Of a stretch of DNA of 24,619 bases, positions 6,862-13,046 are shown piece after piece. Within the stretch, counting starts at the first letter, position 1; each line of letters opens with the position of its first letter. This stretch comes from JAFGMR01 sp964632755 (GTDB lineage Archaea > Halobacteriota > Methanosarcinia > Methanotrichales > Methanotrichaceae), in NCBI GenBank assembly GCA_964632755.1, contig CAZWDT010000045.1, positions 1-24,619 of the forward strand, in the 5' to 3' direction. The notes under the pieces are model-generated. The model was not told the DNA's origin and did no database searches. It worked only from the letters and a program-made list of their open reading frames with translations. Made by a program: the position numbers and the translations under genes.

Positions 6862-7751
6862 CAGGACAACTCATCACAGAAGAAGGGAGCTCTCCTCGAT
6901 GTTGCCTCCCTCAATAGTTGTCCCATCTCGGCCGGGCCTGCGCCATCGAGATCGACGAGGTTGTCGGACCTAAGGAGGCAGGGCTTGAGCTTGCCGTCGG
7001 ATGTCACCCTCAGGCGATGACAATGGGCGCAGAACTCGGTGTTGTCCATGGGACGCACAACCTCGACCTCAGCTCCGTCGAGGAAGTACTTCTTCCTTCT
7101 ATGCATCTCCCTCGTGACCACCCGTTCAGCCCTAGAATTGAGGTCTTTCTCGATTGCCACCAGGTCCCCACCAAGGCCATTGCCGTTGAGGTCCAAGAGC
7201 TCGATCAGCTGGAGGATGAGACCCCTCTCCCTGGTGAACTCGATCAACCTGGGGACCTCGCTCTCGTTCTCGCGAAGGACGACCATGTTCACCTTTATGG
7301 GGTCGAGATCGGCATCGATCGCCGCCTCTATGCCGGCTATAACGCAATCGAGATCGCTCGCCCCACCGCCGGTGATCCTTTGATAGATGCGAGGGTCGAG
7401 AGAGTCGAGGCTCACGTTGACTCGATCGAGCCCGGCCCTGGCTAGGGAGTGGGCACGATCCTCCAGAAAGATGCCGTTTGTCGTAAGGGAGATATCCAGA
7501 CGATCGGGCAATGCAGATACAATTCTTTCGAGGTCCGACCTGAGAAGGGGTTCGCCTCCCGTCAGCTTGATTGCCCTCATCCCCTCCTCGGCCCCTGCCC
7601 GGGCAAGGTTAACCGCGGTCTCCGCCGAGATCTCCCTTCCCGGGGAGACCTCGCCCTCGTGATGGCAGTATATGCATCTGAGGTTGCACCTCGGGGTCAA
7701 TGCCATCCTAAGCCCTGTAATCCTTCGGCCGTACGGGTCCACCAGGGTCAT
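6849..7751 (-). CDS. moaA: GTP 3',8-cyclase (molybdenum cofactor biosynthesis protein A)
   Basis: This radical SAM enzyme, with MoaC, converts GTP to cyclic pyranopterin monophosphate, the first step of molybdopterin/tungstopterin synthesis. The 300-residue protein has the SAM-binding cluster C22-x3-C26-x2-C29 (CNLRCIYC), the SAM motif TGGEPLL, and the MoaA-specific second cluster C241, C244 and C258 (FCAHCHRLRVTSDGKLKPCLL spans both) with the RLR arginines. Family members often end in Gly-Gly, which takes part in GTP cyclisation; this one ends in SCHRC with cysteines at 292, 297 and 300. The start is the ATG at 7749-7751. It lies 55 bases downstream of the membrane protein gene on the same strand and probably shares its transcript. 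Methanogens need the cofactor for formylmethanofuran dehydrogenase and other Mo/W enzymes. Confidence 0.93.
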   Translation of the reverse strand: MTLVDPYGRRITGLRMALTPRCNLRCIYCHHEGEVSPGREISAETAVNLARAGAEEGMRAIKLTGGEPLLRSDLERIVSALPDRLDISLTTNGIFLEDRAHSLARAGLDRVNVSLDSLDPRIYQRITGGGASDLDCVIAGIEAAIDADLDPIKVNMVVLRENESEVPRLIEFTRERGLILQLIELLDLNGNGLGGDLVAIEKDLNSRAERVVTREMHRRKKYFLDGAEVEVVRPMDNTEFCAHCHRLRVTSDGKLKPCLLRSDNLVDLDGAGPAEMGQLLREATSRRAPFFCDELSCHRC

Positions 7752-7806
7752 CTCGATTCGGTTGCAGCCCTATTGTATTAATCCTTTGGAGCGTCGGCAT
7801 CCGCCA

Positions 7807-8190
7807 TCAATAACCCTCGATCTGCCCCAGGCTTCGCTTCAGGTAGTTGAGGAGCACCATGGATACTATCATGCTCACGGCAACGCTCGATAGCAGGTCC
7901 TCCCAGCCGATCCCGTCGAATGTCAGGAAGTGGATTATCCCGCCGGACGCGAGGACGAGGATGGTCGTTGCCATTATCGATACGAGCATGGAGAGGACGA
8001 TCGATCCGACCTCGTAGCGCTCGAAGAACGAGGCAGATAGGACGAAGAAGAGCGCAGCGACTATCAAGACCACGGCTAGCGGAAGGGGGAGGCCGTAATG
8101 GAATAGGTGGATCAGGCCTAGCGCCAGCTCGAGAATGGCGAGCGCTAGAAGGAGGACTGCGGCAAAGGCCTTGATGATGTAGTGGTCCAA
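7807..8190 (-). CDS. Small four-helix membrane protein of unknown function
   Basis: A 127-residue hydrophobic protein I do not recognise. Four transmembrane segments are visible: IIKAFAAVLLLALAILELAL, PLAVVLIVAALFFVLSASFF, IVLSMLVSIMATTILVLA and SVAVSMIVSMVLLNYL. Short charged loops (FERYEVGS, LKRSLGQIEGY) separate or follow them, and no catalytic motif is seen. The start is a TTG (8188-8190): it is preceded on the minus strand by GGTGAT (plus-strand 8200-8205), a good archaeal ribosome-binding site 9 bases away, and by a TATA element. moaA follows 55 bases downstream on the same strand, so the two may be co-transcribed, but nothing in the protein suggests a molybdopterin role. Confidence 0.7.
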   Translation of the reverse strand: MDHYIIKAFAAVLLLALAILELALGLIHLFHYGLPLPLAVVLIVAALFFVLSASFFERYEVGSIVLSMLVSIMATTILVLASGGIIHFLTFDGIGWEDLLSSVAVSMIVSMVLLNYLKRSLGQIEGY

Positions 8191-8227
8191 GCGGATGATA
8201 TCACCCTTCTCTTAATAGATTTTATTG

Positions 8228-8236
8228 AATATAAAG
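8228..8236 (-). promoter_or_regulatory. TATA box for the membrane protein - moaA unit
   Basis: On the minus strand this reads CTTTATATT. It lies about 42 bases before the TTG start, placing transcription start near 8205, just ahead of the GGTGAT ribosome-binding site. Confidence 0.5.
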
Positions 8237-8322
8237 GTTTTCGCCTCATTGGATCCTCACTTCATCCGATCCTCGCCCCGTCAGATCCAAGATCCGTCAG
8301 ATCCACGCCTCGTCGAACCCAC

Positions 8323-8338
8323 CGAAAGCATTTATATA
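8323..8338 (+). promoter_or_regulatory. BRE/TATA promoter of the symporter gene
   Basis: CGAAAG (8323-8328) followed by TTTATATA (8331-8338) is a textbook archaeal BRE plus TATA box, the clearest promoter in the window. Transcription should start near 8360, leaving a leader of about 75 bases. A GGAGGG Shine-Dalgarno site (8423-8428) precedes the ATG at 8439. Confidence 0.75.
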
Positions 8339-8438
8339 ATCGTCAACCACTCGACAGGAGATGGTCGACAATTGTTGCCACGAGATGATCGGCGATGTCC
8401 TCGGCCGATCGACGCATGCCGCGGAGGGCTGACCTGCC

Positions 8439-9779
8439 ATGGACCCGATCATAATCATCGTAGCATACCTCCTGATCATCCTCGCCCTCGGCTCATTTGG
8501 ATCGGCCTCGGGCCCGGCCGAGTTCTTCCTTGCGAGAAGGAGGCTTGGAGACCTCTTCCTCACGGGGACGTTGACCTCGACGATACTCGGGGCCTCTTCG
8601 ACGCTGGGAATGGCGGGCCTTGCCTTTAAGGTCGGCCTTCCGGGCGCCTGGTGGATGCTCTCCGGCTGCCTTGGTCTTCTTGCCCTATCGCTCATCGCGG
8701 GACGGATCAGGGAGAGCGGATGCTACACCCTTCCCCATCTAGCAGGATCCCTCTACGACCAGAGGATGAGGCTTGCCTCCTCCTTGATCGTTGTTGTAAG
8801 CTGGATCGGCATAATCGCAGTCCAGATCGTGGCATCGGGCAAGGTGCTAGGAGCGCTCACCGGCCAAGGGGAAGGCGTGCTGATGGCGGCGTCTGCCCTC
8901 GTCTTCATCGCATACACGGCGCACGGTGGCCAGCGTTCGGTCGTTCGAACCGACCTCATCCAGCTGTTCATCGTGGCTTTCGGCCTCATCGCCCTTCTCT
9001 GGATCGCAGTTCCCGGCTCAGGCCTCGATATCCGGGATCAGAGCTTCCCCACTTCCCCCGCCATGGGGGGATGTGATGTCATCTCCCTCGTATTGATCGT
9101 CGGATCGACCTATCTCATAGGCCCCGATATCTACTCCCGCATCCTCTCTGCCAGGGACGGAAGGACAGCCTCCAGGTCGGCTCTCAGATCAGCCCTCATC
9201 CTCGTCCCCGTGGCGATCGCAATAGCCCTCCTGGGGATCTCTGCTCGCATGCTCTTTCCAGGGATTGCGCCGGAGGAGGCCTTACCAGTGCTGATGGCAG
9301 ATCTCCTGTCACCTAACGCCCAAGGATTGGTGGGAGCGGCAATGATTGCGGCATTCATGTCCTCGGCCGATACCACGCTTCTCACAGCATCGTCCATATT
9401 GACGATGGACATCTATCGATCCATCCGGCCAGATGAGAGCCCCCGTGGCCTCCTTTTGGCCTCTCGCATAACCGTCGTCCTCCTTGGATTTGTCTCGCTT
9501 GCAGTCGCCCTATCTGCCCCAGAGATCATCTCAACCCTTCTTTACGCATACACTGTATTCACTAGCGGCCTTCTGGTCCCACTGCTTGCAGGGTTCCATC
9601 GAGAGCGACTGGGTCTCTCTTCAAACGGCGCGCTTGCCGCATTGGTTGGAGGAGGAGGCATTGCATTGATCTTTGGAAAGAGCTATCCCCTCCTGGGGAT
9701 CGCGGTCTCTGCTGCGCTGCTCTTTGGGGTGAGCTGGGGCGGAGCGTTGCATCAATCGAGGAGGCGCATCAATGGGTAG
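8439..9779 (+). CDS. Sodium:solute symporter family protein
   Basis: A 446-residue integral membrane protein of the SSS family (LeuT fold), which couples solute uptake to sodium influx. About twelve to thirteen hydrophobic segments run through the whole length. Family features visible are FFLARRRLGDLFLTGTLTST near the N-terminus, the AHGGQRSVVRTDLIQ segment, and SSADTTLLTASSILTMDIYR, which corresponds to the helix carrying Na2-site Ser/Thr residues. It is slightly shorter than the typical ~500-residue members. The solute cannot be read from sequence; proline, pantothenate, acetate and short organic acids are all within the family. It has its own BRE/TATA promoter and a GGAGGG ribosome-binding site. 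The 3' end overlaps the convergent mptD by 28 bases. Confidence 0.9.
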   Translation: MDPIIIIVAYLLIILALGSFGSASGPAEFFLARRRLGDLFLTGTLTSTILGASSTLGMAGLAFKVGLPGAWWMLSGCLGLLALSLIAGRIRESGCYTLPHLAGSLYDQRMRLASSLIVVVSWIGIIAVQIVASGKVLGALTGQGEGVLMAASALVFIAYTAHGGQRSVVRTDLIQLFIVAFGLIALLWIAVPGSGLDIRDQSFPTSPAMGGCDVISLVLIVGSTYLIGPDIYSRILSARDGRTASRSALRSALILVPVAIAIALLGISARMLFPGIAPEEALPVLMADLLSPNAQGLVGAAMIAAFMSSADTTLLTASSILTMDIYRSIRPDESPRGLLLASRITVVLLGFVSLAVALSAPEIISTLLYAYTVFTSGLLVPLLAGFHRERLGLSSNGALAALVGGGGIALIFGKSYPLLGIAVSAALLFGVSWGGALHQSRRRING

Positions 9780-10081
9780 TCTGTGGACGGATCGTAATCG
9801 AGCACTGCCCTAACAATTGCATTCTCGTATGCGATAGTGACCTCTGCATGGATCATTCGGCCCTGGAGCTCGCCGTAGCCGAAGACGTTTGAGGAGAGCA
9901 TCCCCTTGTCGATCCTGACCCGGACCTCGGAGACGTAGGGCTGGAGCGAGATTGCCTCCTCGATCGCCCTCTCCAGGCTCGAGGCCGTCTCGGTGCTGAT
10001 TGGAGAGCCCACGAACTGATGGTAGAGGGCTCCAAGCTTGATTCCTGCTTCGAAAGCGGCTATCTCTCGTTTTGTTGGAAT
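9752..10081 (-). CDS. mptD: Archaeal dihydroneopterin aldolase, non-standard start codon
   Basis: MptD cleaves 7,8-dihydroneopterin to 6-hydroxymethyl-dihydropterin and glycolaldehyde in tetrahydromethanopterin synthesis. The ~109-residue product has the family signature FEAGIKLGALYHQFVGSPIS, then the ERAIEEAISLQPYV helix, the RVRIDKG strand, FGYGELQG, and AEVTIAYENAIVRAVLDYD. No ATG, GTG or TTG lies near the expected start (just before FEAGIKLG). In frame the nearest plausible codons are ATT at 10081-10079 and ATA at 10063-10061, the latter overlapping the upstream synthase's stop; GGTGAG precedes the ATT closely. I place the start at the ATT. The frame stays open to an ATG at 10300, but that would put 73 unrelated residues inside the synthase gene. 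The gene probably relies on translational coupling, or the sequence has an error here. The 3' end overlaps the symporter. Confidence 0.8.
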   Translation of the reverse strand: MPTKREIAAFEAGIKLGALYHQFVGSPISTETASSLERAIEEAISLQPYVSEVRVRIDKGMLSSNVFGYGELQGRMIHAEVTIAYENAIVRAVLDYDPSTDYPLMRLLD

Positions 10082-10719
10082 TGTCTCACCACCGGATAGG
10101 CCAGATAGGCCGAGATCGCAATGAAGAGCACCTGGCCGGATCGATATACATCTCCGAGGATACAGCCGATTGCCGCAGCCAGGATGAGTACGGAGACAAC
10201 CAGTATGATGGCCCCTGGACTTCGAACCTTGGGATAGGGGACCGCGCTTACCATCAGCAACGAGAGGAGGATCAAGAGGAGCATCGTCAGAAGCGGCCAC
10301 CTAAAGAGGATGCTGATTGCAACCATGACCCCAGCCCCAGTTATCGGAAGGCCCTCGAAGAGGGCTGCGCTTGTAGGGGATACGTTGAAGCGGGCAAGTC
10401 TGAGTATTGCTGCGACGATATAGGGGCAGCCTGCGGCCCCCACGGTCCAGAGCCCTTCATACGCCGAGTAGGCTATGGCAAGAGGAGCTATCCCGAAGGA
10501 GACGAGGTCTGCGAGCGAGTCGAGATCCCCCCCAAGGCGGCCCCGTCCCAGCCGACGAGATGCGAATCCGTCGAGGCCGTCGACCGAAGCCGCGGCGAGG
10601 ACCAATACCACGGCCAGATCCGACCTCCCACCCCAAGAGATCAAGAGGGCTAAAAAGCCCAGGAGGGCATTGATGAGCGAGCAGATATCCGCAAGCTTCA
10701 AGGCTTCGAGGAGGTTCAT
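10060..10719 (-). CDS. pssA: Archaetidylserine synthase (CDP-alcohol phosphatidyltransferase)
   Basis: This membrane enzyme transfers L-serine to CDP-archaeol, giving archaetidylserine. The 219-residue protein has the CDP-alcohol phosphatidyltransferase motif at residues 47-71: D47-x2-D50-G51, then S54-R55 (Ala is usual at 54), then GxxxDSLAD (D67, D71), which binds metal and the CDP-lipid. Five to six further hydrophobic helices follow. VSFGIAPL after the motif is typical of PssA rather than of inositol- or glycerol-phosphate enzymes. The ATG overlaps the decarboxylase TGA (ATGA, 10716-10719), so the two proteins of consecutive steps are translationally coupled. The C-terminal codons overlap the beginning of mptD in another frame. 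Confidence 0.9.
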   Translation of the reverse strand: MNLLEALKLADICSLINALLGFLALLISWGGRSDLAVVLVLAAASVDGLDGFASRRLGRGRLGGDLDSLADLVSFGIAPLAIAYSAYEGLWTVGAAGCPYIVAAILRLARFNVSPTSAALFEGLPITGAGVMVAISILFRWPLLTMLLLILLSLLMVSAVPYPKVRSPGAIILVVSVLILAAAIGCILGDVYRSGQVLFIAISAYLAYPVVRQFQQNER

Positions 10720-11303
10720 GGCAGTTTCACCGCTATCACCGTCTGCCCTCCTAAGACCCGGTCTCCCCGGCCGACCACCAGTTGATATCCGGGGGGCATC
10801 GTCACCTCGACCCGGCTTCCAAATCGTATCATCCCTATGCGCTCCCCTCTCCTCACAGGATCTCCCGGATGGATGTAGGTGACTATCTGCCTGACGACGA
10901 AGCCTGCAATCTGATGGACCTGCATGGGGCCATCCCCCGTCTCAAAGTCGATTCGCTTCTGCCTATTTTCAATGGATCGGGCGAGGAAGGCCGGGGCGTG
11001 TCCGCCTTTCGTGGGGCATATTGCCCTCACAAGGCCGTCCAGGGGCGCTCTGTTCACGTGAACGTTATGGGCGTTCATGAATATCGCCAACTTGCCCCGT
11101 TCTGCCACGACGACGATGCCGTCTGCAGGGGAGAGCATGCCGTCCCCCTCCGGGATGCGATCGGGGTCCCGATGGAAGAATACCATGAAGGCCGATCCTA
11201 CAAGGGCGAGGGCTGAACCCCACCACTGTCCAGCAGCGGCTAGGGCTGCGGTGAGGACGATCGGCGTTGTGATCCAGGCAGCAGAACCTCTCGCAAGCCT
11301 CAT
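10716..11303 (-). CDS. asd: Archaetidylserine decarboxylase, proenzyme
   Basis: A pyruvoyl-dependent enzyme that decarboxylates archaetidylserine to archaetidylethanolamine at the membrane. The 195-residue product is the short archaeal/bacterial type. Residues 11-43 form one or two membrane helices. Conserved motifs are SPADG (D61), NAHNVHVNRAP (His/Asn pair), MQVHQIAG (H130) and the self-cleavage site FGSRVE, where G162-S163 is cut and S163 becomes the pyruvoyl group of the small subunit. The start is the ATG at 11303, which overlaps the artA stop as ATGA; the frame continues upstream to 11471 but there lies inside artA. The downstream overlap with pssA is also ATGA, so artA, asd and pssA form one tightly coupled unit. 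Confidence 0.92.
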   Translation of the reverse strand: MRLARGSAAWITTPIVLTAALAAAGQWWGSALALVGSAFMVFFHRDPDRIPEGDGMLSPADGIVVVAERGKLAIFMNAHNVHVNRAPLDGLVRAICPTKGGHAPAFLARSIENRQKRIDFETGDGPMQVHQIAGFVVRQIVTYIHPGDPVRRGERIGMIRFGSRVEVTMPPGYQLVVGRGDRVLGGQTVIAVKLP

Positions 11304-12112
11304 GCCATCCCTCTGCCGGGCTGTCGGATCTCCCTTGTGAAGTCGTCGATCAGCTTTAAGAGCTCGGGCAGAATCGAGAAGACCGCATAAGCTATGATCA
11401 AGAGGGCAAGCGTGGATCCGATCTTTGCAATGACGTTGTGGGCGAGGTAGAAGCTCTCTTCTCCAAACCACTGTTCGCCGTATGCCAGGAGGACGAAGGC
11501 GTTTCTCGCGATGTTAAGGATGTAGATGGCGGATGTGGATAGAGCCACGGCGAAGATCCTGCGGCTCTTCGGCGCCGCAACCGATAGGATGATGCCTGCA
11601 AAGAGGGCGATGCTCTCTATTGCGGTGCAGGCGAGGACGATCTCCACCGAACGGTCGTTTATGGCAAGCGTGTTCCACGAGACCATTGCCACGGGAATGT
11701 TCAGGAGCGCGAGGAAGTTGGCTGTGAGGATGGCGGTCTCGCCGATCAGCCACGAGTTGAGGACCTCGATCTCGGCGAAGGGGAAGTAGAGGATGCCGCA
11801 GATGGCGGCAGCATAGCTGGCCCAGAGGCAGGAAGAGGTGGCAAAGCCCCTCTTCAAGACCATCCAGGCCATGGTGATGCAGAAAAGCGCAGCTCCCATG
11901 GCGAGGATGGAGTTGAAGTAGTCATCTATCCCGATGTAATGGCCGATCTGGCTCGTCCAGTAGAGGGCGAAGAGCAGCCAGCCAGGAACGCCGATCCATT
12001 CCATGCGGGCCAAGGCTGAGAGCAATAACAGTGACAGGCTCAGCCAAAGGATGTCGGTCGTCAGGCCCGCATAGATCATCCAGCCATTGAGGAGCGCAGG
12101 TTTATTTAGCAT
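11300..12112 (-). CDS. artA: Archaeosortase A
   Basis: Archaeosortase A is a multi-pass membrane transpeptidase that removes C-terminal sorting signals (PGF-CTERM in haloarchaea) and allows lipid attachment of surface proteins. From the ATG at 12112 it is 270 residues with about eight transmembrane segments. The catalytic triad is visible: C162 in VLACTAIESIALFAG, R203 in LNIARNAFVLLAYG and H225 in YLAHNVIAKIGS. On the minus strand GGAG lies just before the ATG (about 12116-12119), supporting this start; the frame extends to 12250 but the extra 46 residues look non-coding and run into the divergent protease promoter region. It is first in the operon artA-asd-pssA-mptD. In Haloferax, ArtA, PssA and PssD act together in lipid anchoring, so the neighbourhood supports the call. 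No protein encoded in the window has an evident PGF-CTERM tail. Confidence 0.9.
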   Translation of the reverse strand: MLNKPALLNGWMIYAGLTTDILWLSLSLLLLSALARMEWIGVPGWLLFALYWTSQIGHYIGIDDYFNSILAMGAALFCITMAWMVLKRGFATSSCLWASYAAAICGILYFPFAEIEVLNSWLIGETAILTANFLALLNIPVAMVSWNTLAINDRSVEIVLACTAIESIALFAGIILSVAAPKSRRIFAVALSTSAIYILNIARNAFVLLAYGEQWFGEESFYLAHNVIAKIGSTLALLIIAYAVFSILPELLKLIDDFTREIRQPGRGMA

Positions 12113-12185
12113 TATCTCCTTTCGCCCAAAGTATAGATTTTGGCATGTCAAGGGGAGTTGTGCTCTCCGCCGGGTGGTTTGATAC

Positions 12186-13046
12186 ATGGAGAAGAGTGGA
12201 TTTATGCCGCCCCATGCGGCAGGTCTCATACTGATCGTCGCCGTCATCACTGCGGCCTCCTGGATGGCCCAAGGGATCCTAGATGGTGGTCAGGAGGAGA
12301 TGAAGATAGAGCCCGCCCTGATCGAGAGGATGGTTGGAGGGGATGAGGAGATACCGGTGATAGCCATATTCCAGGAGGGAGCCCTTCCTACGCTAGATGG
12401 GCTCAGTGTGGATCGCACCTTTCACCTGATCGATGGGGCGGCGATCACGGCGAGCCCCGAGGAGATCAGGGGGCTTGCTCAGAGGCAGGATATCAAGCGG
12501 GTCTACCTCGACGGCATCGTCCAGGTAGCGGCGCCGCTCGGCCAAGGGAACGGTCAATCGAGGCTGGTCTGCCCTTCGATTGCGGTCAACGCCGATCGGC
12601 TTTGGGCAGAAGGCCTGGACGGAAGCGGTGTCACTGTGGCTGTCCTCGACTCGGGGATAGACAAGAACCATCCCGACCTCACCGGCAAGGTGGTCGGTGA
12701 GGTCAACTTCGTGAAGGGCGAGGAGACCACAAGAGACCTGCTAGGGCATGGCACCCTCTGCGCTGGCATCATCGCGGGATCGGGGGCAGCTTCCGGCGGG
12801 AAGTACAGGGGGGTCGCTCCTGGGGCAACCCTCCTCAATGTGAGGGTTATAGACAGCACTGGCAACGGCAAGCCCTCGGATATAATCGCGGGTATAGAGT
12901 GGGCGCTCGATAACGGCGCCGACGTGCTGAGCCTGAGCTTGGGCGGCACGAGCCTGGGGGAGACCAACCCCCCCGTGACAATGGCCGCGGACAATGCAAT
13001 GGAGTCAGGAGTGGTCGTCTGTGTCTCGGCTGGGAATAACGGTTGA
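12186..13046 (+). CDS. Subtilisin-like serine protease, N-terminal part (frameshifted)
   Basis: N-terminal portion of a secreted S8-family protease. Residues 11-30 form a signal peptide or signal anchor (AAGLILIVAVITAASWMAQG). Residues about 55-117 look like an inhibitor-I9-type propeptide. The peptidase domain then gives the catalytic Asp (VAVLDSGIDKNHPDL, D155), the catalytic His (LGHGTLCAGII, H188) and the oxyanion-hole Asn (CVSAGNNG, N284). Immediately after GNNG two stops in a row (TGATGA, 13044-13049) end the frame. The Ser-bearing half continues in the +1 frame. GGTGG at about 12172-12176 is a plausible ribosome-binding site for the ATG at 12186. The gene is divergent from artA with only 73 bases between starts. 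As it stands this fragment lacks the catalytic Ser and should not be active alone. Confidence 0.85.
   Translation: MEKSGFMPPHAAGLILIVAVITAASWMAQGILDGGQEEMKIEPALIERMVGGDEEIPVIAIFQEGALPTLDGLSVDRTFHLIDGAAITASPEEIRGLAQRQDIKRVYLDGIVQVAAPLGQGNGQSRLVCPSIAVNADRLWAEGLDGSGVTVAVLDSGIDKNHPDLTGKVVGEVNFVKGEETTRDLLGHGTLCAGIIAGSGAASGGKYRGVAPGATLLNVRVIDSTGNGKPSDIIAGIEWALDNGADVLSLSLGGTSLGETNPPVTMAADNAMESGVVVCVSAGNNG

Noticed and set aside
8225..8629. 134-codon plus-strand frame across the symporter promoter
   Set aside because: It covers the strongest BRE/TATA site in the window and overlaps the symporter start out of frame.
10082..10300. N-terminal extension of mptD from the ATG at 10300
   Set aside because: The 73 extra residues are encoded inside pssA, are not protein-like (Gly/Arg/Pro-rich with no hydrophobic core), and exceed the family length.
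11304..11471. N-terminal extension of the archaetidylserine decarboxylase from 11471
   Set aside because: It lies inside artA, and the ATGA junction at 11300-11303 offers a standard coupled start giving the normal family length.
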